DNA of 64,000 nt, taken from NCBI RefSeq assembly GCF_002532045.1, contig NZ_NWTG01000002.1, forward strand, positions 496,001 through 560,000, in the 5' to 3' direction. The notes under the pieces are model-generated. The model was not told the origin of the DNA. It was given only the letters and a program-made list of their open reading frames with translations, and searched no databases. This stretch comes from Bradyrhizobium sp. C9. Its GTDB lineage: Bacteria; Pseudomonadota; Alphaproteobacteria; Rhizobiales; Xanthobacteraceae. This document shows, one piece after another, positions 1 through 9,983 of the stretch. Positions within the stretch are counted from its first letter, which is position 1; each line of letters opens with the position of its first letter. The translations under genes and the position numbers were made by a program.

Positions 1-2442
1 CGCACCGAGGCGCTGATCCACATCGCGACCGCGGCAGCCGCGCATTACCGGCGCGAGAAGCTGGAGCGCGGCCTGCTCGACTACGACGACCTGATCGACA
101 AGACGCTGGCGATGCTCGACCGCGTCTCCTCGGGCTGGGTGCATTACAAGCTCGACCGCGGCGTCGATCACGTGCTGATCGACGAGGCGCAGGACACCAG
201 CCCCCGGCAATGGGACATCGTCGCCCACATCATCTCGGAGTTCACCTCCGGCGCCGGCGCGCGCGACGGCCTCGTGCGCACCGTGTTCGCGGTCGGCGAC
301 GAGAAGCAGTCGATCTTCTCGTTCCAGGGCGCCGCGCCGCGCGAGTTCGACCTGCGGCGGCGCGAGCTGAAGCGGCGCTTCGAAGAGGCCGGGCTGAAAT
401 TCGATCCGGTGTCGTTCACCTATTCGTTCCGCTCGGGGCCGGTGATCCTGCACTCGGTCGACCATGTGTTCCGCGAGCAGGAGATCTTCCGCAGCATCCA
501 TGCGGTCGAGAACGGTTATCCGATCCACAATGCGATGGCTGATGCCGGCCCCAGCCTGATCGAGCTCTGGGATCTCGCCGTCGCCGACGACCGCCAGGAC
601 ATCGAAGGCTGGCGCGCGCCGTTCGATGGCGTCGCGGTGACCAGCCCCGAAGTAAAACTCGCGCGGCGCATCCAGGCCGAGATCAAGCGCCTCGTGACCA
701 GCGGCACCATGACGGGCAGCGAAGGCGGACGACGGCCGCTGCGCTATGGCGACATGCTGATCCTGGTGCGGCGGCGCGGCAATGCCTTCGACGCTGTCAT
801 CCAGGCGCTGAAGCACGCAGGCATTCCGGTCGCCGGCGCCGACCGGCTGAAGCTAACCGAGCACATCGCGATCATCGACCTGATGAACCTTGCCGACGCG
901 CTGCTGCTGCCGCAGGACGATCTCGCGCTCGCGGTGGCGCTGAAGAGCCCGCTGTTCGGCCTCGACGATGACGACCTGTTTAAGCTGGCGTATCAGCGTC
1001 GCGGCTCGCTGCGCGAGGCGCTGGCCGCACAGGCGCCGACCGATGAGCGGTTCGCGGCCGCGCTGCGCCGCCTCGAACAATGCGAGCGCCGCTTCATCGA
1101 GGAGACGCCGTTCGCGTTCTACGCTTGGCTGCTCGGCGGCGACGGCGGGCGCGCCCGCATCCTGCGCCGGCTCGGCCACGAGGCCAACGACGCACTCGAC
1201 GAATTCCTCGAGCTCGCGCTGGGCTATGAACGCAAGGCGCCGGCCTCGCTGCAGGGCTTTGTCGCCTGGCTGCGCGCCGCCGACACCGAGGTGAAGCGCG
1301 ACATGGAGATCTCGCGCGACGAGGTTCGCGTCATGACCGTGCACGGCGCCAAGGGCCTCGAAGCGTCGGTCGTGTTCCTGGTCGACACCACGACCTCGCC
1401 GTCGGACACGCAGCGGCTGCGGCTGATCCATCTGCCGCAGGGCAATGCCGCGCCGAACGCGCCCGGCGTCGTGGTGTGGGCCGGCAAGAAGGCCGAAGAT
1501 CCGGCCAATGTCGCCGATGCGCGCAAGGCGATGCTCGGCGACACCGAGGACGAATATCGCCGCCTGCTCTATGTCGCGATGACCCGCGCCGCCGACCGGC
1601 TGATCGTCGGCGGCTGCATGCCCGGCAACATGAACACGGTGCGGAAATCCTCCTGGTACGATCTGATCACCAAGGGGCTCGCCAATTCCGGGCTCAAGCT
1701 CGAGGAGCTCGAGACGCCGGCCGGCAAGGTGATGCGCTATTCGCGGCCGGATGACATGGCCGATCTCACTGGCGCTGCGGCGTCAACGGCCGCGGCACCG
1801 ATTGCGCTGCCGTCCTGGCTGCGGACGGCGGCCGCACCTGAAGCCTCCGTCGAAGGTGTGCTGCGCCCGTCCGATCCGGCCGATGACGACCGCCATAAGA
1901 TACGCACTGGCGAATCGGTGCAGCTGCGCGCCCGCGCCCTGCAACGCGGCACGCTGGTGCATCGGCTGTTGCAATCGCTGCCCGATGTCGCGGTGGAACG
2001 ACGGCTCGGCGCGGCGCTCGGCTATCTTGCGCGTAACGCCGACGGCTGGAGCGAGGAAGAGCGGGCGGCGCTGGCTCGGCAGGTGGTCGCCCTGACTGTC
2101 GATCTGCGCTTCGCGCCGGTATTTGCGCCCGGCAGCCGTGCCGAGGTTTCGATCGTGGGCCGGCTGGAGCGGCCGGGCCAGCCGAAGGTGCTGGTCTCGG
2201 GTCAGATCGACCGGCTGGTGGTGACGCCGAGCGAGGTCCTGATCGTCGATTTCAAGACCAACCACGCTCCGCCACGGACCGCCGCCGAGGCCCCCAAGGG
2301 CTATATCCGGCAGCTCGCGCTGTACCGTGCGGTACTGGCAAAGCTTTATCCCCAAAGGATCATCCACGCCGCCCTGCTCTGGACCGAAATCCCTGAAATG
2401 ATGGAGATTTCGGCCCCCGCGCTGGACGCCGGGCTGGCATAA
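1..2442 (+). CDS. addA: Double-strand break repair helicase/nuclease AddA (3' part)
   Basis: AddA is the UvrD-type helicase and nuclease subunit of the AddAB complex, which resects double-strand breaks for RecA loading. The frame is open from base 1, so the N-terminus with the Walker A motif lies outside the window; 813 codons remain. Visible are helicase motif II (DEAQDTS, near codon 61), motif III (GDEKQSIFSFQGA), motif V (TVHGAKGLEASVV) and motif VI (YVAMTRAADRL). A C-terminal RecB-type nuclease core follows, with GQIDRL, then VDFKTN and a Q-x-x-x-Y segment. addB would be expected just upstream of the window. trxA follows on the same strand, an order common in rhizobia. Confidence 0.95.
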   Translation, partial: RTEALIHIATAAAAHYRREKLERGLLDYDDLIDKTLAMLDRVSSGWVHYKLDRGVDHVLIDEAQDTSPRQWDIVAHIISEFTSGAGARDGLVRTVFAVGDEKQSIFSFQGAAPREFDLRRRELKRRFEEAGLKFDPVSFTYSFRSGPVILHSVDHVFREQEIFRSIHAVENGYPIHNAMADAGPSLIELWDLAVADDRQDIEGWRAPFDGVAVTSPEVKLARRIQAEIKRLVTSGTMTGSEGGRRPLRYGDMLILVRRRGNAFDAVIQALKHAGIPVAGADRLKLTEHIAIIDLMNLADALLLPQDDLALAVALKSPLFGLDDDDLFKLAYQRRGSLREALAAQAPTDERFAAALRRLEQCERRFIEETPFAFYAWLLGGDGGRARILRRLGHEANDALDEFLELALGYERKAPASLQGFVAWLRAADTEVKRDMEISRDEVRVMTVHGAKGLEASVVFLVDTTTSPSDTQRLRLIHLPQGNAAPNAPGVVVWAGKKAEDPANVADARKAMLGDTEDEYRRLLYVAMTRAADRLIVGGCMPGNMNTVRKSSWYDLITKGLANSGLKLEELETPAGKVMRYSRPDDMADLTGAAASTAAAPIALPSWLRTAAAPEASVEGVLRPSDPADDDRHKIRTGESVQLRARALQRGTLVHRLLQSLPDVAVERRLGAALGYLARNADGWSEEERAALARQVVALTVDLRFAPVFAPGSRAEVSIVGRLERPGQPKVLVSGQIDRLVVTPSEVLIVDFKTNHAPPRTAAEAPKGYIRQLALYRAVLAKLYPQRIIHAALLWTEIPEMMEISAPALDAGLA

Positions 2443-2557
2443 GGTCATGTCGGCGTGAGCGAGCTTGACCCGGCAAGGGGGCATTCATACGTTTGCCCCA
2501 TGCTCCCGGGGCGCGATTCTCAGCCGCCCTTTTGTCTCAACCGAACGAGGTACTCAT

Positions 2558-2878
2558 ATGGCCGTTGGCAAGGTTTCTGACGCCGATTTCGAAGCCGAAG
2601 TGCTCAAGGCGACCGGGCCAGTGGTCGTCGACTTCTGGGCCGAATGGTGCGGCCCCTGCCGCATGATCGCACCCGCTCTCGATGAGATTTCCGGCGCGAT
2701 GGGCGACAAGGTCAAGATCGTGAAGCTCAACGTCGACGAGAGCCCGAAGACCGCATCGAAGTATGGCGTGATGTCGATCCCGACCCTGATGATCTTCAAG
2801 GGCGGCGAGATGGCGTCCCGTCAGGTCGGCGCCGCGCCGAAGGCCAAGCTGCAGCAGTGGATCACCGCTGCGGTCTGA
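2558..2878 (+). CDS. trxA: Thioredoxin 1
   Basis: This 106-residue cytoplasmic thioredoxin reduces protein disulfides using electrons from thioredoxin reductase. The active site WCGPC has its cysteines at residues 31 and 34. The conserved Asp lies in VVVDFWAEW, and the cis-proline loop reads SIPTLMIFKGG. The frame is open further upstream, but the ATG at 2558 gives the normal family length and has AACGAGG about 8 bases ahead, so it was chosen. It stands 115 bases after addA and ends at a strong intrinsic terminator. Confidence 0.97.
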   Translation: MAVGKVSDADFEAEVLKATGPVVVDFWAEWCGPCRMIAPALDEISGAMGDKVKIVKLNVDESPKTASKYGVMSIPTLMIFKGGEMASRQVGAAPKAKLQQWITAAV

Positions 2879-2904
2879 TCCGATTCGAATTAGCTGATTT
2901 GTGC

Positions 2905-2937
2905 AAACGGCCGGCGCCAAGCCGGCCGTTTTGTTTT
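2905..2937 (+). terminator. Rho-independent terminator of trxA
   Basis: An 11-bp perfect stem (2905-2915 with 2921-2931) has a 5-base loop and is followed by TTGTTTT. It begins 27 bases after the trxA stop. Its T-rich tail touches the stop codon of the convergent phosphoesterase gene. Confidence 0.92.
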
Positions 2938-3676
2938 ACCTGATCCATCCGGTCGCCAGCGCCGAAGCGAGCTCGGCCAGGCCGCGCTGCCGAGCCAGCG
3001 CCGCCATCGCTTCGTGGTCGTAGCGGATGTGGCGGAAGGTGACGTCCCAGTTGCCCTCGACCTGTTCGAGAATGGCGTAGCGCGCATCGGGCGAGCCGGC
3101 CTCCACCACATGCGGATGCGGCTTGCCGGCGCGATAGCCGGGTGAGCCGACGCTGCCAGGATTGACGATCAGCCGGCCATCGCGAAGCCGCACGGCGCGC
3201 GCGGTATGGGTGTGCGCGCACAGGATCAGCGACTGCCTCACGCCTGCCGCCCTCGCCTCGATCGATTCCAGCGTCGACATGCAGACTTCGCCGCCCGGCA
3301 GCACGGTCTCGAGCCAATAGGTCTCGTCGTCCTGCGGCGTGGCGTGACAGAGGAACACATCGTCGCGATAGACCGCATTCGCCGGCAGCGTGCGCAGCCA
3401 GTCGAGATGCCGCGGCGCGAGCTGGGTGTAAGTCAGCCGCTCCCATGAGCCCATTTTCTCGTGCGGGCGGTCGATCAGATAGCGGTCGTGATTGCCGAGC
3501 AGATGGACCGCATCGAGCTCGATCAGCATGTCGATGGTCGGCCGGGCGTCGAGCGGCCCGCTCACCATGTCGCCGAGATCGACAATGTCGGAAATGCCCT
3601 GCGCGCGGATGTCCGCCAGCACCGCTTCGAGTGCGAGATGGTTGCCGTGGATGTCGGCGATCGCAGCAAAACGCAT
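2936..3676 (-). CDS. Calcineurin-like metallophosphoesterase
   Basis: This 246-residue protein belongs to the YfcE/Mre11-like metallophosphatase superfamily. Metal-binding motifs appear in order: DIHGN near the N-terminus (D-x-H), GDMV (GD-x-x), GNHDR (GNHD), and later CAHTHTA plus a NPGSVG loop typical of the family. The ATG at 3676 places the first motif at residue 8 and has GGAGGA 8 bases upstream; the longer frame to 3724 has no such site. The substrate cannot be read from sequence; phosphodiesters or small phosphoesters are usual. It lies 48 bases after folC on the same strand and may be the last gene of that operon. Confidence 0.88.
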   Translation of the reverse strand: MRFAAIADIHGNHLALEAVLADIRAQGISDIVDLGDMVSGPLDARPTIDMLIELDAVHLLGNHDRYLIDRPHEKMGSWERLTYTQLAPRHLDWLRTLPANAVYRDDVFLCHATPQDDETYWLETVLPGGEVCMSTLESIEARAAGVRQSLILCAHTHTARAVRLRDGRLIVNPGSVGSPGYRAGKPHPHVVEAGSPDARYAILEQVEGNWDVTFRHIRYDHEAMAALARQRGLAELASALATGWIR

Positions 3677-3724
3677 GGTGTGTCGTCCTCCCACATGCGC
3701 ACCGCATCCGGGACGCGGGACCAC

Positions 3725-5068
3725 TTATGCAGGAGGCGTGCCGTTGGCCGCAAGCACCGGGCCGGCCAGGTACAGCGAGCCGGTGATCAGGATGCGCGGC
3801 GGCACCTCGTAGGCCAGCGTGGCAAGCCGTTGCAACGCGGCGTCGACGCCGGAGGCGATCTCGACGCGCATGCCGAGCGCACGCGCGGCGTCGGCGAGCT
3901 TGTCCGGCGCCATGCCGTTGTCCCGGCCAGGCACCGGGACCGCGATGATGTGGCGCGTCAGCCCGGCGAAATTGGCGAGGAAGGCATTGGCATCCTTGTT
4001 GGCCATCATGCCTGTGATCACGACCAGCGGCCGCGACACCCGCTCCTCGAGATCGCCGAGCGCCGCCGCCGCAACGCGGCCGCCTTCGGCATTGTGCCCG
4101 CCATCGAGCCAGACCTCAGAGCCCTGCGGTCCCTGGCAGACGAGGTTGCCTGAGACCAGACGCTGCATCCGCGCCGGCCATTCCGCATTGACGATGCCGG
4201 CCTCATAGGCCGCGATGTTGAGCTTGAAGGTGTCGATCGCACGCAAGGTCGCGATCGCGAGGCCCGCATTGTCGAACTGGTGCCGGCCGAACAGCCTTGG
4301 CGCGGCGAGATCCAGCAGGCCGCGCTCGTCCTGATAGACCAGCCGGCCGCGCTCGACGCCGACATGCCATTGCTGTCCGGCCGCATGCAGCGGCGCGCGC
4401 ATGCGGTTCGCCTCAGCCTCGATCACGGCCATCGCCTCCGGCGCCTGCTCGGCGCAAACCACCGGCACCTTGCGCTTGATGATCGCGGCCTTCTCGCCGG
4501 CGATCAAAGCCAGCGTATCGCCGAGGAATTCCATGTGATCCATGCTGACCGGCGTAATCACCGAAGCCAGCGGCGTCTCGACCACATTGGTCGAATCGAG
4601 CCGGCCGCCGAGCCCGACCTCGAGCAGCGCAACGTCGGCCGGATGCTTCGCGAACAGGCAGAACGCCACCGCCGTCTCCATCTCGAAGATGGTGATGGGA
4701 TTGCCGGCGTTGATGCGCTCGCAATGCTCGAACGTGGTGCGCAGCTCGTCGTCACCGACGAGCTTGCCGCCGCCGACGGCGCCCAGCCGATAGCATTCGT
4801 TGAGCCGGACCAGATAGGGCGAGGTGAAGACGTGCACGCGCAGGCCGGCGGCTTCGAGGATCGCGCGCAGATAGGCGATCGTCGAGCCCTTGCCGTTGGT
4901 GCCGGCGACATGGATCACTGGCGGCAGCTTGCGCTCGGGATGATCGAGCCGCTCCATCAGGCCGCGCATGCGATCGAGGTTGAGATCGATGCGCTTCGGA
5001 TGCAGCGCCGATATCCGCGCGATCAACGCCTCGAACGAGGGTTGCGATGGGGTGGCGCTTGCGGTCAC
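3725..5068 (-). CDS. folC: Bifunctional folylpolyglutamate/dihydrofolate synthase
   Basis: FolC adds L-glutamate to dihydropteroate to give dihydrofolate and extends the polyglutamate tail of folates, with ATP. The 447-residue product carries the Mur-ligase P-loop GTNGKGS at about residues 56-62, FTSPYL just after it, and the ligase motif DSTNVV with the MDHMEFLG region. The start is a GTG at 5068 that overlaps the accD stop in a GTGA arrangement, so the two are translationally coupled. The accD-folC order is conserved in alphaproteobacteria. Confidence 0.95.
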   Translation of the reverse strand: MTASATPSQPSFEALIARISALHPKRIDLNLDRMRGLMERLDHPERKLPPVIHVAGTNGKGSTIAYLRAILEAAGLRVHVFTSPYLVRLNECYRLGAVGGGKLVGDDELRTTFEHCERINAGNPITIFEMETAVAFCLFAKHPADVALLEVGLGGRLDSTNVVETPLASVITPVSMDHMEFLGDTLALIAGEKAAIIKRKVPVVCAEQAPEAMAVIEAEANRMRAPLHAAGQQWHVGVERGRLVYQDERGLLDLAAPRLFGRHQFDNAGLAIATLRAIDTFKLNIAAYEAGIVNAEWPARMQRLVSGNLVCQGPQGSEVWLDGGHNAEGGRVAAAALGDLEERVSRPLVVITGMMANKDANAFLANFAGLTRHIIAVPVPGRDNGMAPDKLADAARALGMRVEIASGVDAALQRLATLAYEVPPRILITGSLYLAGPVLAANGTPPA

Positions 5069-6006
5069 GCGTGCGGCGCGGCCGGCACCGTCTCCGGTGC
5101 CGTGACGATCTGGGTCGGCTCGGTGACGGCGACCGTGGGCTTGGACGCGGTTTCAGGCGCCGGTGCCTTGGTCAGCAGGCGGCACAGCCGCGCCAACGTG
5201 GCCTTCATCTCATGGCGGTGCACAACCATGTCGACCATGCCGTGCTCGCGCAGATATTCGGCGCGCTGAAAACCTTCCGGCAGCTTCTCGCGGATGGTCT
5301 GCTCGATCACGCGGGCACCGGCAAAGCCGATCAGCGCGCCGGGTTCGGCAATCTGGACGTCGCCGAGCATCGCATAGGAGGCGGTGACGCCGCCGGTGGT
5401 CGGATTGGTCAGCACCACGATATAGGGCTGCTTCGCCTCGCGCAGCATCTGCACGCCGACCGTGGTGCGCGGCATCTGCATCAGCGACAGGATGCCTTCC
5501 TGCATCCGCGCGCCGCCGGATGCGGCGAACACGATGAAGGGCGACTTCTTCTCGACCGCGAGCTCGAGCCCGCGCACGATCGCTTCACCGGCAGCCATGC
5601 CGAGCGAGCCGCCCATGAAATCGAAATCCTGCACCGCGACCACGACGCCGGTGCCTTCCAGTTTGCCGTAGCCGACCTTGACCGCGTCGTTGAGGCCGGT
5701 CTTCGCACGCGCATCCCTGATCTTGTCGACGTACTTGCGCTCGTCGCGGAATTTCAGCGGATCGGCCGTCACCTCGGGCAGCGCGACGTCGAACCAGGTC
5801 TCGTTGTCGAAGATCGACTTCAGCCGTGCCACAGCGCCCATGCGCATATGGTAGTTCGAGCCGGGGATCACGAACTGGTTGGCCTCGACGTCCTTGTAGA
5901 ACACCAGCTGCCCGGAATCCGGACACTTGATCCAGAGGTTTTCCGGGGTCTCGCGCCGCAGGATGTTGCGGATCTTCGGCCGGACGACGTTGGTGAGCCA
6001 GTTCAT
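5065..6006 (-). CDS. accD: Acetyl-CoA carboxylase carboxyltransferase subunit beta
   Basis: AccD, with AccA, transfers CO2 from carboxybiotin to acetyl-CoA, the committed step of fatty acid synthesis. The 313-residue product has the crotonase-like carboxyltransferase core with [22 protein letters not shown] and [15 protein letters not shown]. The N-terminal zinc-ribbon region is present by alignment ([20 protein letters not shown], residues 25-44) but keeps only Cys28; the other three ligand positions read Ser31, Ile47 and Ser50. The ATG at 6006 matches the family start ([12 protein letters not shown]); longer readings lack support. The C-terminal tail of about 30 residues is Pro/Thr/Ala-rich. 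Downstream folC overlaps by 4 bases. Confidence 0.95.
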   Translation of the reverse strand: MNWLTNVVRPKIRNILRRETPENLWIKCPDSGQLVFYKDVEANQFVIPGSNYHMRMGAVARLKSIFDNETWFDVALPEVTADPLKFRDERKYVDKIRDARAKTGLNDAVKVGYGKLEGTGVVVAVQDFDFMGGSLGMAAGEAIVRGLELAVEKKSPFIVFAASGGARMQEGILSLMQMPRTTVGVQMLREAKQPYIVVLTNPTTGGVTASYAMLGDVQIAEPGALIGFAGARVIEQTIREKLPEGFQRAEYLREHGMVDMVVHRHEMKATLARLCRLLTKAPAPETASKPTVAVTEPTQIVTAPETVPAAPHA

Positions 6007-6110
6007 GGTTCGCTCCGAAATGCGGGTCGGTCCCGCACCAGCTGGATATATGGCGGGCCGGGCGAACCCGGCAAGCCGCCGTCTGCGGCCTTGTTGCCGC
6101 AAAATGTGGC

Positions 6111-6947
6111 TTATTCAGCGGCCTGCCTGGCGCCCCGGACCCCCTGCGCCAGCGCGGACACGAGGTCCGCCACCGCGCTCACGGTCTTCGGCGTCGCGCG
6201 GCCCTCTGCATCGAGATTGGCGCGCACCACGTCGACGATCGCGGTGCCGACCACGGCGCCATTGGCGTTCTCGGCGATCGCGCGCGCCGTTTCCGGGGTG
6301 CGGATGCCGAAGCCGACGCAGACCGGCAGCTGGGTATGCCGCTTGATGCGGGCGACCGCTTCCGCGACCGCGCTCGAATCGGCCGTCGCAGCGCCGGTGA
6401 TGCCGGTGATCGAGACGTAATAGACAAAGCCCGAGGTGTTCGCGAGCACCGCCGGCAGACGCTTGTCGTCGGTGGTCGGCGTCGCGAGGCGAATGAAGTT
6501 CAGCCCGGCCTTCAGCGCGGGGATGCAGAGCTCGGTGTCTTCCTCCGGCGGCAAATCGACGATGATCAACCCGTCGACGCCGGCGGTCTTCGCGTCGGCC
6601 AGGAAGCTCTCGACGCCGTAGATGTAGATCGGATTGTAGTACCCCATCAGCACGATCGGCGTCGTGTTGTCGTCCTTGCGGAAGTCGCGGACCATCGCCA
6701 GCGTCTTGCGCAGCGTCATGCCGCCCTTGAGCGCGCGCAGGCCGGCGGCCTGGATCGACGGGCCGTCGGCCATCGGATCGGTGAAGGGCATGCCGATCTC
6801 GATGACGTCGGCGCCGGCCTTCGGCAGCGCCTTGAGGATGTCGAGCGAGGTTTTGGCGTCGGGATCGCCGGCCATCACGAAGGTGACGAAAGCGGAGCGG
6901 CCCTGCTGCTTCAGCTCGGCGAAACGTGCGTCGATACGGGTGGTCAC
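6111..6947 (-). CDS. trpA: Tryptophan synthase alpha subunit
   Basis: TrpA cleaves indole-3-glycerol phosphate to indole and glyceraldehyde 3-phosphate and passes indole to TrpB. The 278-residue product shows the TIM-barrel signature [20 protein letters not shown] with the catalytic Glu and Asp, and the phosphate-binding VGFGIRTPE and GAVVGTAIV segments. The start is a GTG at 6947 overlapping the trpB stop as GTGA; this is the only start consistent with the family N-terminus. It is the last gene of trpFBA, 104 bases before accD. Confidence 0.96.
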   Translation of the reverse strand: MTTRIDARFAELKQQGRSAFVTFVMAGDPDAKTSLDILKALPKAGADVIEIGMPFTDPMADGPSIQAAGLRALKGGMTLRKTLAMVRDFRKDDNTTPIVLMGYYNPIYIYGVESFLADAKTAGVDGLIIVDLPPEEDTELCIPALKAGLNFIRLATPTTDDKRLPAVLANTSGFVYYVSITGITGAATADSSAVAEAVARIKRHTQLPVCVGFGIRTPETARAIAENANGAVVGTAIVDVVRANLDAEGRATPKTVSAVADLVSALAQGVRGARQAAE

Positions 6948-8161
6948 TTCTGCCTCGCCTTCAAGATGTCGCCGACCTGCGGCACGTCCTTGTCGCCGCG
7001 GCCCGAGAGATTGACCACCATCAGATGATCCTTCGGCCGCTGCGGCGCGAGCTCGGACAGCTTCGCGATGGCGTGCGCGGATTCCAGCGCGGGGATGATT
7101 CCTTCGAGGCGCGACAGCAGCTGGAATGCGGCCAGCGCTTCCTCGTCGGTAGCCGAGAGATATTTGACGCGGCCGGTTTCGTGCAACCAGGCGTGCTCGG
7201 GGCCGATGCCGGGATAGTCGAGACCCGCCGAGATCGAATGCGCTTCCTCGATCTGGCCGTCGGCATCCATCAACAGATAGGTGCGGTTGCCGTGCAGCAC
7301 GCCGGGGCGCCCGCCGGCGAGCGAGGCCGCATGCAGCTGCGTCAGCCCGTGACCGGCCGCCTCGACGCCGAAGATCTCGACCGAGGGATCGTCGAGGAAC
7401 GGATGGAACAGGCCCATCGCATTGGAGCCGCCGCCGATGCAGGCGATCAGCGAGTCCGGCAGGCGGCCCTCGGCCTCCTGCATCTGCGTGCGTGTCTCGT
7501 GACCGATGATCGACTGGAAATCGCGCACCATCATTGGATAGGGGTGCGGACCCGCCACCGTGCCGATGCAATAGAAGGTGTTGTGCACGTTGGTGACCCA
7601 ATCGCGCAGCGCATCGTTCATCGCGTCCTTCAGCGTGCGGGCGCCCGACTGCACCGGCACGACCTTGGCGCCCAGCATCTCCATGCGGATCACGTTCGGC
7701 TGCTGCCGCTCGACGTCGACCGCGCCCATGTAGACCACGCATTCGAGCCCGAAGCGCGCGCACAGCGTCGCCGTCGCGACGCCATGCTGGCCCGCTCCGG
7801 TCTCGGCGATGATGCGCTTCTTGCCCATGCGGCGCGCGACCATGATCTGGCCGAGCACGTTGTTGACCTTGTGCGAACCGGTGTGGTTGAGCTCCTCGCG
7901 CTTCAGATAGATCTTGGCGCCGCCGAGATGCTCGGTGAGCCGTTCGGCGAAATACAGCGGCGAGGGCCGGCCGACATAGTCCTTCAGATAGACATTCATC
8001 TCGGCCTGGAACGCCGGATCGGCCTTGGCGTCGGCGTAGGCCTTTTCGAGATCGAGGATCAGCGGCATCAGCGTTTCCGCGACGAAGCGTCCGCCGAAAA
8101 TGCCGAAATGCCCGCGCTCGTCGGGGCCGCTGCGGAAGGAATTGGGCAGGTTTTGATTCAT
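6944..8161 (-). CDS. trpB: Tryptophan synthase beta subunit
   Basis: TrpB condenses indole with L-serine to tryptophan using pyridoxal phosphate. The 405-residue product has the PLP lysine in [12 protein letters not shown], the family motif [12 protein letters not shown] and the phosphate-binding GGGSNAMG loop. The ATG at 8161 overlaps the trpF stop (ATGA), indicating coupling; a longer open frame to 8383 lies inside trpF and is a shadow. Confidence 0.97.
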   Translation of the reverse strand: MNQNLPNSFRSGPDERGHFGIFGGRFVAETLMPLILDLEKAYADAKADPAFQAEMNVYLKDYVGRPSPLYFAERLTEHLGGAKIYLKREELNHTGSHKVNNVLGQIMVARRMGKKRIIAETGAGQHGVATATLCARFGLECVVYMGAVDVERQQPNVIRMEMLGAKVVPVQSGARTLKDAMNDALRDWVTNVHNTFYCIGTVAGPHPYPMMVRDFQSIIGHETRTQMQEAEGRLPDSLIACIGGGSNAMGLFHPFLDDPSVEIFGVEAAGHGLTQLHAASLAGGRPGVLHGNRTYLLMDADGQIEEAHSISAGLDYPGIGPEHAWLHETGRVKYLSATDEEALAAFQLLSRLEGIIPALESAHAIAKLSELAPQRPKDHLMVVNLSGRGDKDVPQVGDILKARQK

Positions 8162-8829
8162 CGAACCATCAGTTCTTGGGTCGTTCTTTGGGTTGCGCGT
8201 GCGGCGCGGATGAAGGCGCGGATCAGCTCGGGATCCTTGACGCCGGGCGTGCGCTCGACGCCCGACGACACATCGACCCCGCCGGCGCGGGTGACGCGGA
8301 CAGCCTCCGTGACGTTGTCGGCATTGAGCCCGCCGGAGACCATGTAGGGCAGCGCCAGATCGAGATTTTCCAGCAAGTGCCAATCGAACGGCGCGCCGAG
8401 ACCGCCCGGCCGCGTGGCATCCTTCGGCGCGCGCGCATCGAACAGGATGCGGTCGGCGACGCCGGCATAGCCCGGCAGCGGAGCGAGGTCGGCCGCGGTC
8501 TCGACCGGCAGCGCCTTCATCAGCGGCAGGCCGAATTTCTGCTTGATGTCGCGCAGCCGCGCGGTGGTTTCCTTGCCGTGCAATTGCAGGATATCCGGCC
8601 GCAGCGTCTCGACGATGTTTTCGAGCGTCGCGTTGTCGGCATCGACGGTCAGCGCGACCTTGACGGCGCGGCCCTTGGCCTGGTCGCCAAGCTCGCGCGC
8701 GGTCTCGAGGCTGATATGGCGCGGCGACGGCGGGAAGAACACGAACCCCACCATGTCCGCACCGCCCTCAAGCGCGACGTCGAGCGTCTCGCGTGTGGAC
8801 AGGCCGCAGATTTTGACGAGCAGGGGCAT
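8158..8829 (-). CDS. trpF: Phosphoribosylanthranilate isomerase
   Basis: TrpF converts N-(5'-phosphoribosyl)anthranilate to the carboxyphenylamino-deoxyribulose phosphate in tryptophan synthesis. The 223-residue barrel starts [14 protein letters not shown], the hallmark KICG containing the catalytic Cys, and has [17 protein letters not shown], the catalytic Asp region LFDARAP and the phosphate loop SGGLNADNV with DVSSGVE. It opens trpFBA; the remaining trp genes are not in the window, as is usual in rhizobia where trpE, trpDC and trpFBA are separate. Confidence 0.96.
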   Translation of the reverse strand: MPLLVKICGLSTRETLDVALEGGADMVGFVFFPPSPRHISLETARELGDQAKGRAVKVALTVDADNATLENIVETLRPDILQLHGKETTARLRDIKQKFGLPLMKALPVETAADLAPLPGYAGVADRILFDARAPKDATRPGGLGAPFDWHLLENLDLALPYMVSGGLNADNVTEAVRVTRAGGVDVSSGVERTPGVKDPELIRAFIRAARATQRTTQELMVR

Positions 8830-8904
8830 GGTCTCGAAACGGGTCTCAAAACGGGTTTTCGGGCGTCCGGAACAGGGGCTGGCCCGGGTCCGACGGGGCG
8901 GGTT

Positions 8905-9291
8905 CTACAACGTCGCGCCCTGCTTGTCTCGCCCATTGGGCCCGTAAAGCCCCAGCTGGGCCGGGGCCGAACGACGCTGCGCATCGTCCCGGGAGGCGGT
9001 AGCCCTGAGGTCGGCGAGTTCGGCGCGAACGTGGCGGGCGTCGGCTTCATGCTGCCGGGCGGCGCGGCGCCAGCGCCCCTGCTTGAACCAGGTTCCGATG
9101 CCACCGGCGATCACGCCGAGAATGGCGGAGGCGATGATGACGACGAACAGCGGCAGTGTGACCGCAACCATCGGCGTCACAGAGTTGAAAGGATCGAACG
9201 ACACCGTCACCCAGTGACGATTGGCGACGGCGAAGATGATGAAGATCAGTCCGAGCGGAACGACGACCACTGCCGTGAAGAACTTTCGCAT
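8905..9291 (-). CDS. LapA-domain (DUF1049) inner-membrane protein
   Basis: This 128-residue protein has two hydrophobic helices near the N-terminus (about residues 5-23 and 40-62) followed by a basic, charged, probably helical cytoplasmic tail. This is the layout of the lipopolysaccharide assembly protein A (LapA/YciS, DUF1049) family, which in enterobacteria acts with LapB on LPS synthesis. The segment after helix 1 (NRHWVTVSFDPF) fits the family. The start was set at 9291 (MRKFF), with GAGAG about 7 bases upstream; an ATG two codons earlier is possible. The place between ihfB and trpF is typical for alphaproteobacteria. The role here is inferred from the family only. Confidence 0.82.
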   Translation of the reverse strand: MRKFFTAVVVVPLGLIFIIFAVANRHWVTVSFDPFNSVTPMVAVTLPLFVVIIASAILGVIAGGIGTWFKQGRWRRAARQHEADARHVRAELADLRATASRDDAQRRSAPAQLGLYGPNGRDKQGATL

Positions 9292-9373
9292 GACCATCTC
9301 TCGCCGCGATGGAGAAAGTGCGGGCGCATCGCCCACAGCAACGCCAGGCGTTGCGCGCCAAGCGTCCGCCCCG

Positions 9374-9703
9374 TTAGGCGTCAGCCTTGGGCGCGTCGAT
9401 CTTGGAGGCTCCCGCCTCAGCCTCGTCGCGATTGAGGCGCTCGCGCATTTCCTTGCCGGTCTTGAAGAACGGCACGCTCTTCTGATCGACCGGCACATGC
9501 TCGCCGGTACGCGGATTGCGGCCGGCACGGGCCGGGCGATGCTTCACCGAGAACGCGCCAAAACCGCGCAGTTCGACGCGGTCGCCACGCGCCAGCGCCG
9601 CGACGATTTCATCGAGAATCGCATTCACAATGTTCTCGACGTCCCGCTGGTAGAGGTGCGGGTTGTGCTCGGCGATACGCTGAACAAGTTCGGATTTGAT
9701 CAT
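9374..9703 (-). CDS. ihfB: Integration host factor subunit beta
   Basis: IHF-beta forms with IHF-alpha a sequence-specific DNA-bending protein used in transcription (notably with sigma-54), replication and recombination. The 109-residue product is a clear HU/IHF fold: [15 protein letters not shown] at the start, [17 protein letters not shown] in the beta arm, RNPRTGEHV with the DNA-inserting proline turn, and [15 protein letters not shown] rather than HU is indicated by the beta-type N-terminus and by the operon place after sppA. The acidic/Ala-rich tail beyond residue 95 is longer than in E. coli. Confidence 0.95.
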   Translation of the reverse strand: MIKSELVQRIAEHNPHLYQRDVENIVNAILDEIVAALARGDRVELRGFGAFSVKHRPARAGRNPRTGEHVPVDQKSVPFFKTGKEMRERLNRDEAEAGASKIDAPKADA

Positions 9704-9880
9704 CGAAAATGGGATCCGGGCTCTTGCGGAAACCCATTTCCGTGAAAATGCCGTGCACTGTCAAGACGCTAAATCGATTTAGGACGCCGTGAAATCGCGT
9801 GACAAATAGCCCAATTGGGGCATGCGGCGATTCCCGCACAGCGGGAATACCCTGATCGGTACGCCTTTCGCTCTCGGTAG

Positions 9881-9983
9881 AGCCTGTTCCGTTCCGATTG
9901 AATCGGAACGGGGCTCTAGATTTTTGCTTTGACGCGTTTTTCTTCACGCGAACCGGCGCCCACTTCGCTCGAAAACGCTCTAG
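9881..9983. repeat. Interspersed palindromic repeat, copy A (full form)
   Basis: The element has two parts. A small palindrome, GTTCCGATTGAATCGGAAC (9891-9909), is followed by a longer imperfect palindrome (about 9916-9983) bounded by CTAGA and CTCTAG, with CGTTTTTC and GAAAACGC arms. Related shorter copies are at 23391-23456 and 29419-29462. The sppA stop codon (9980-9982) is supplied by the repeat edge. It fills most of the 276-base ihfB-sppA gap. Confidence 0.8.

Noticed and set aside
6111..7763. A 550-residue fusion of an Arg-rich stretch to TrpA
   Set aside because: The N-terminal part is trpB read in the wrong frame; TrpA starts at the GTG at 6947.
8830..8904. A trp attenuator or leader peptide before trpF
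   Set aside because: No Trp-rich short frame or alternative hairpin pair is visible in the 75 bases before trpF.
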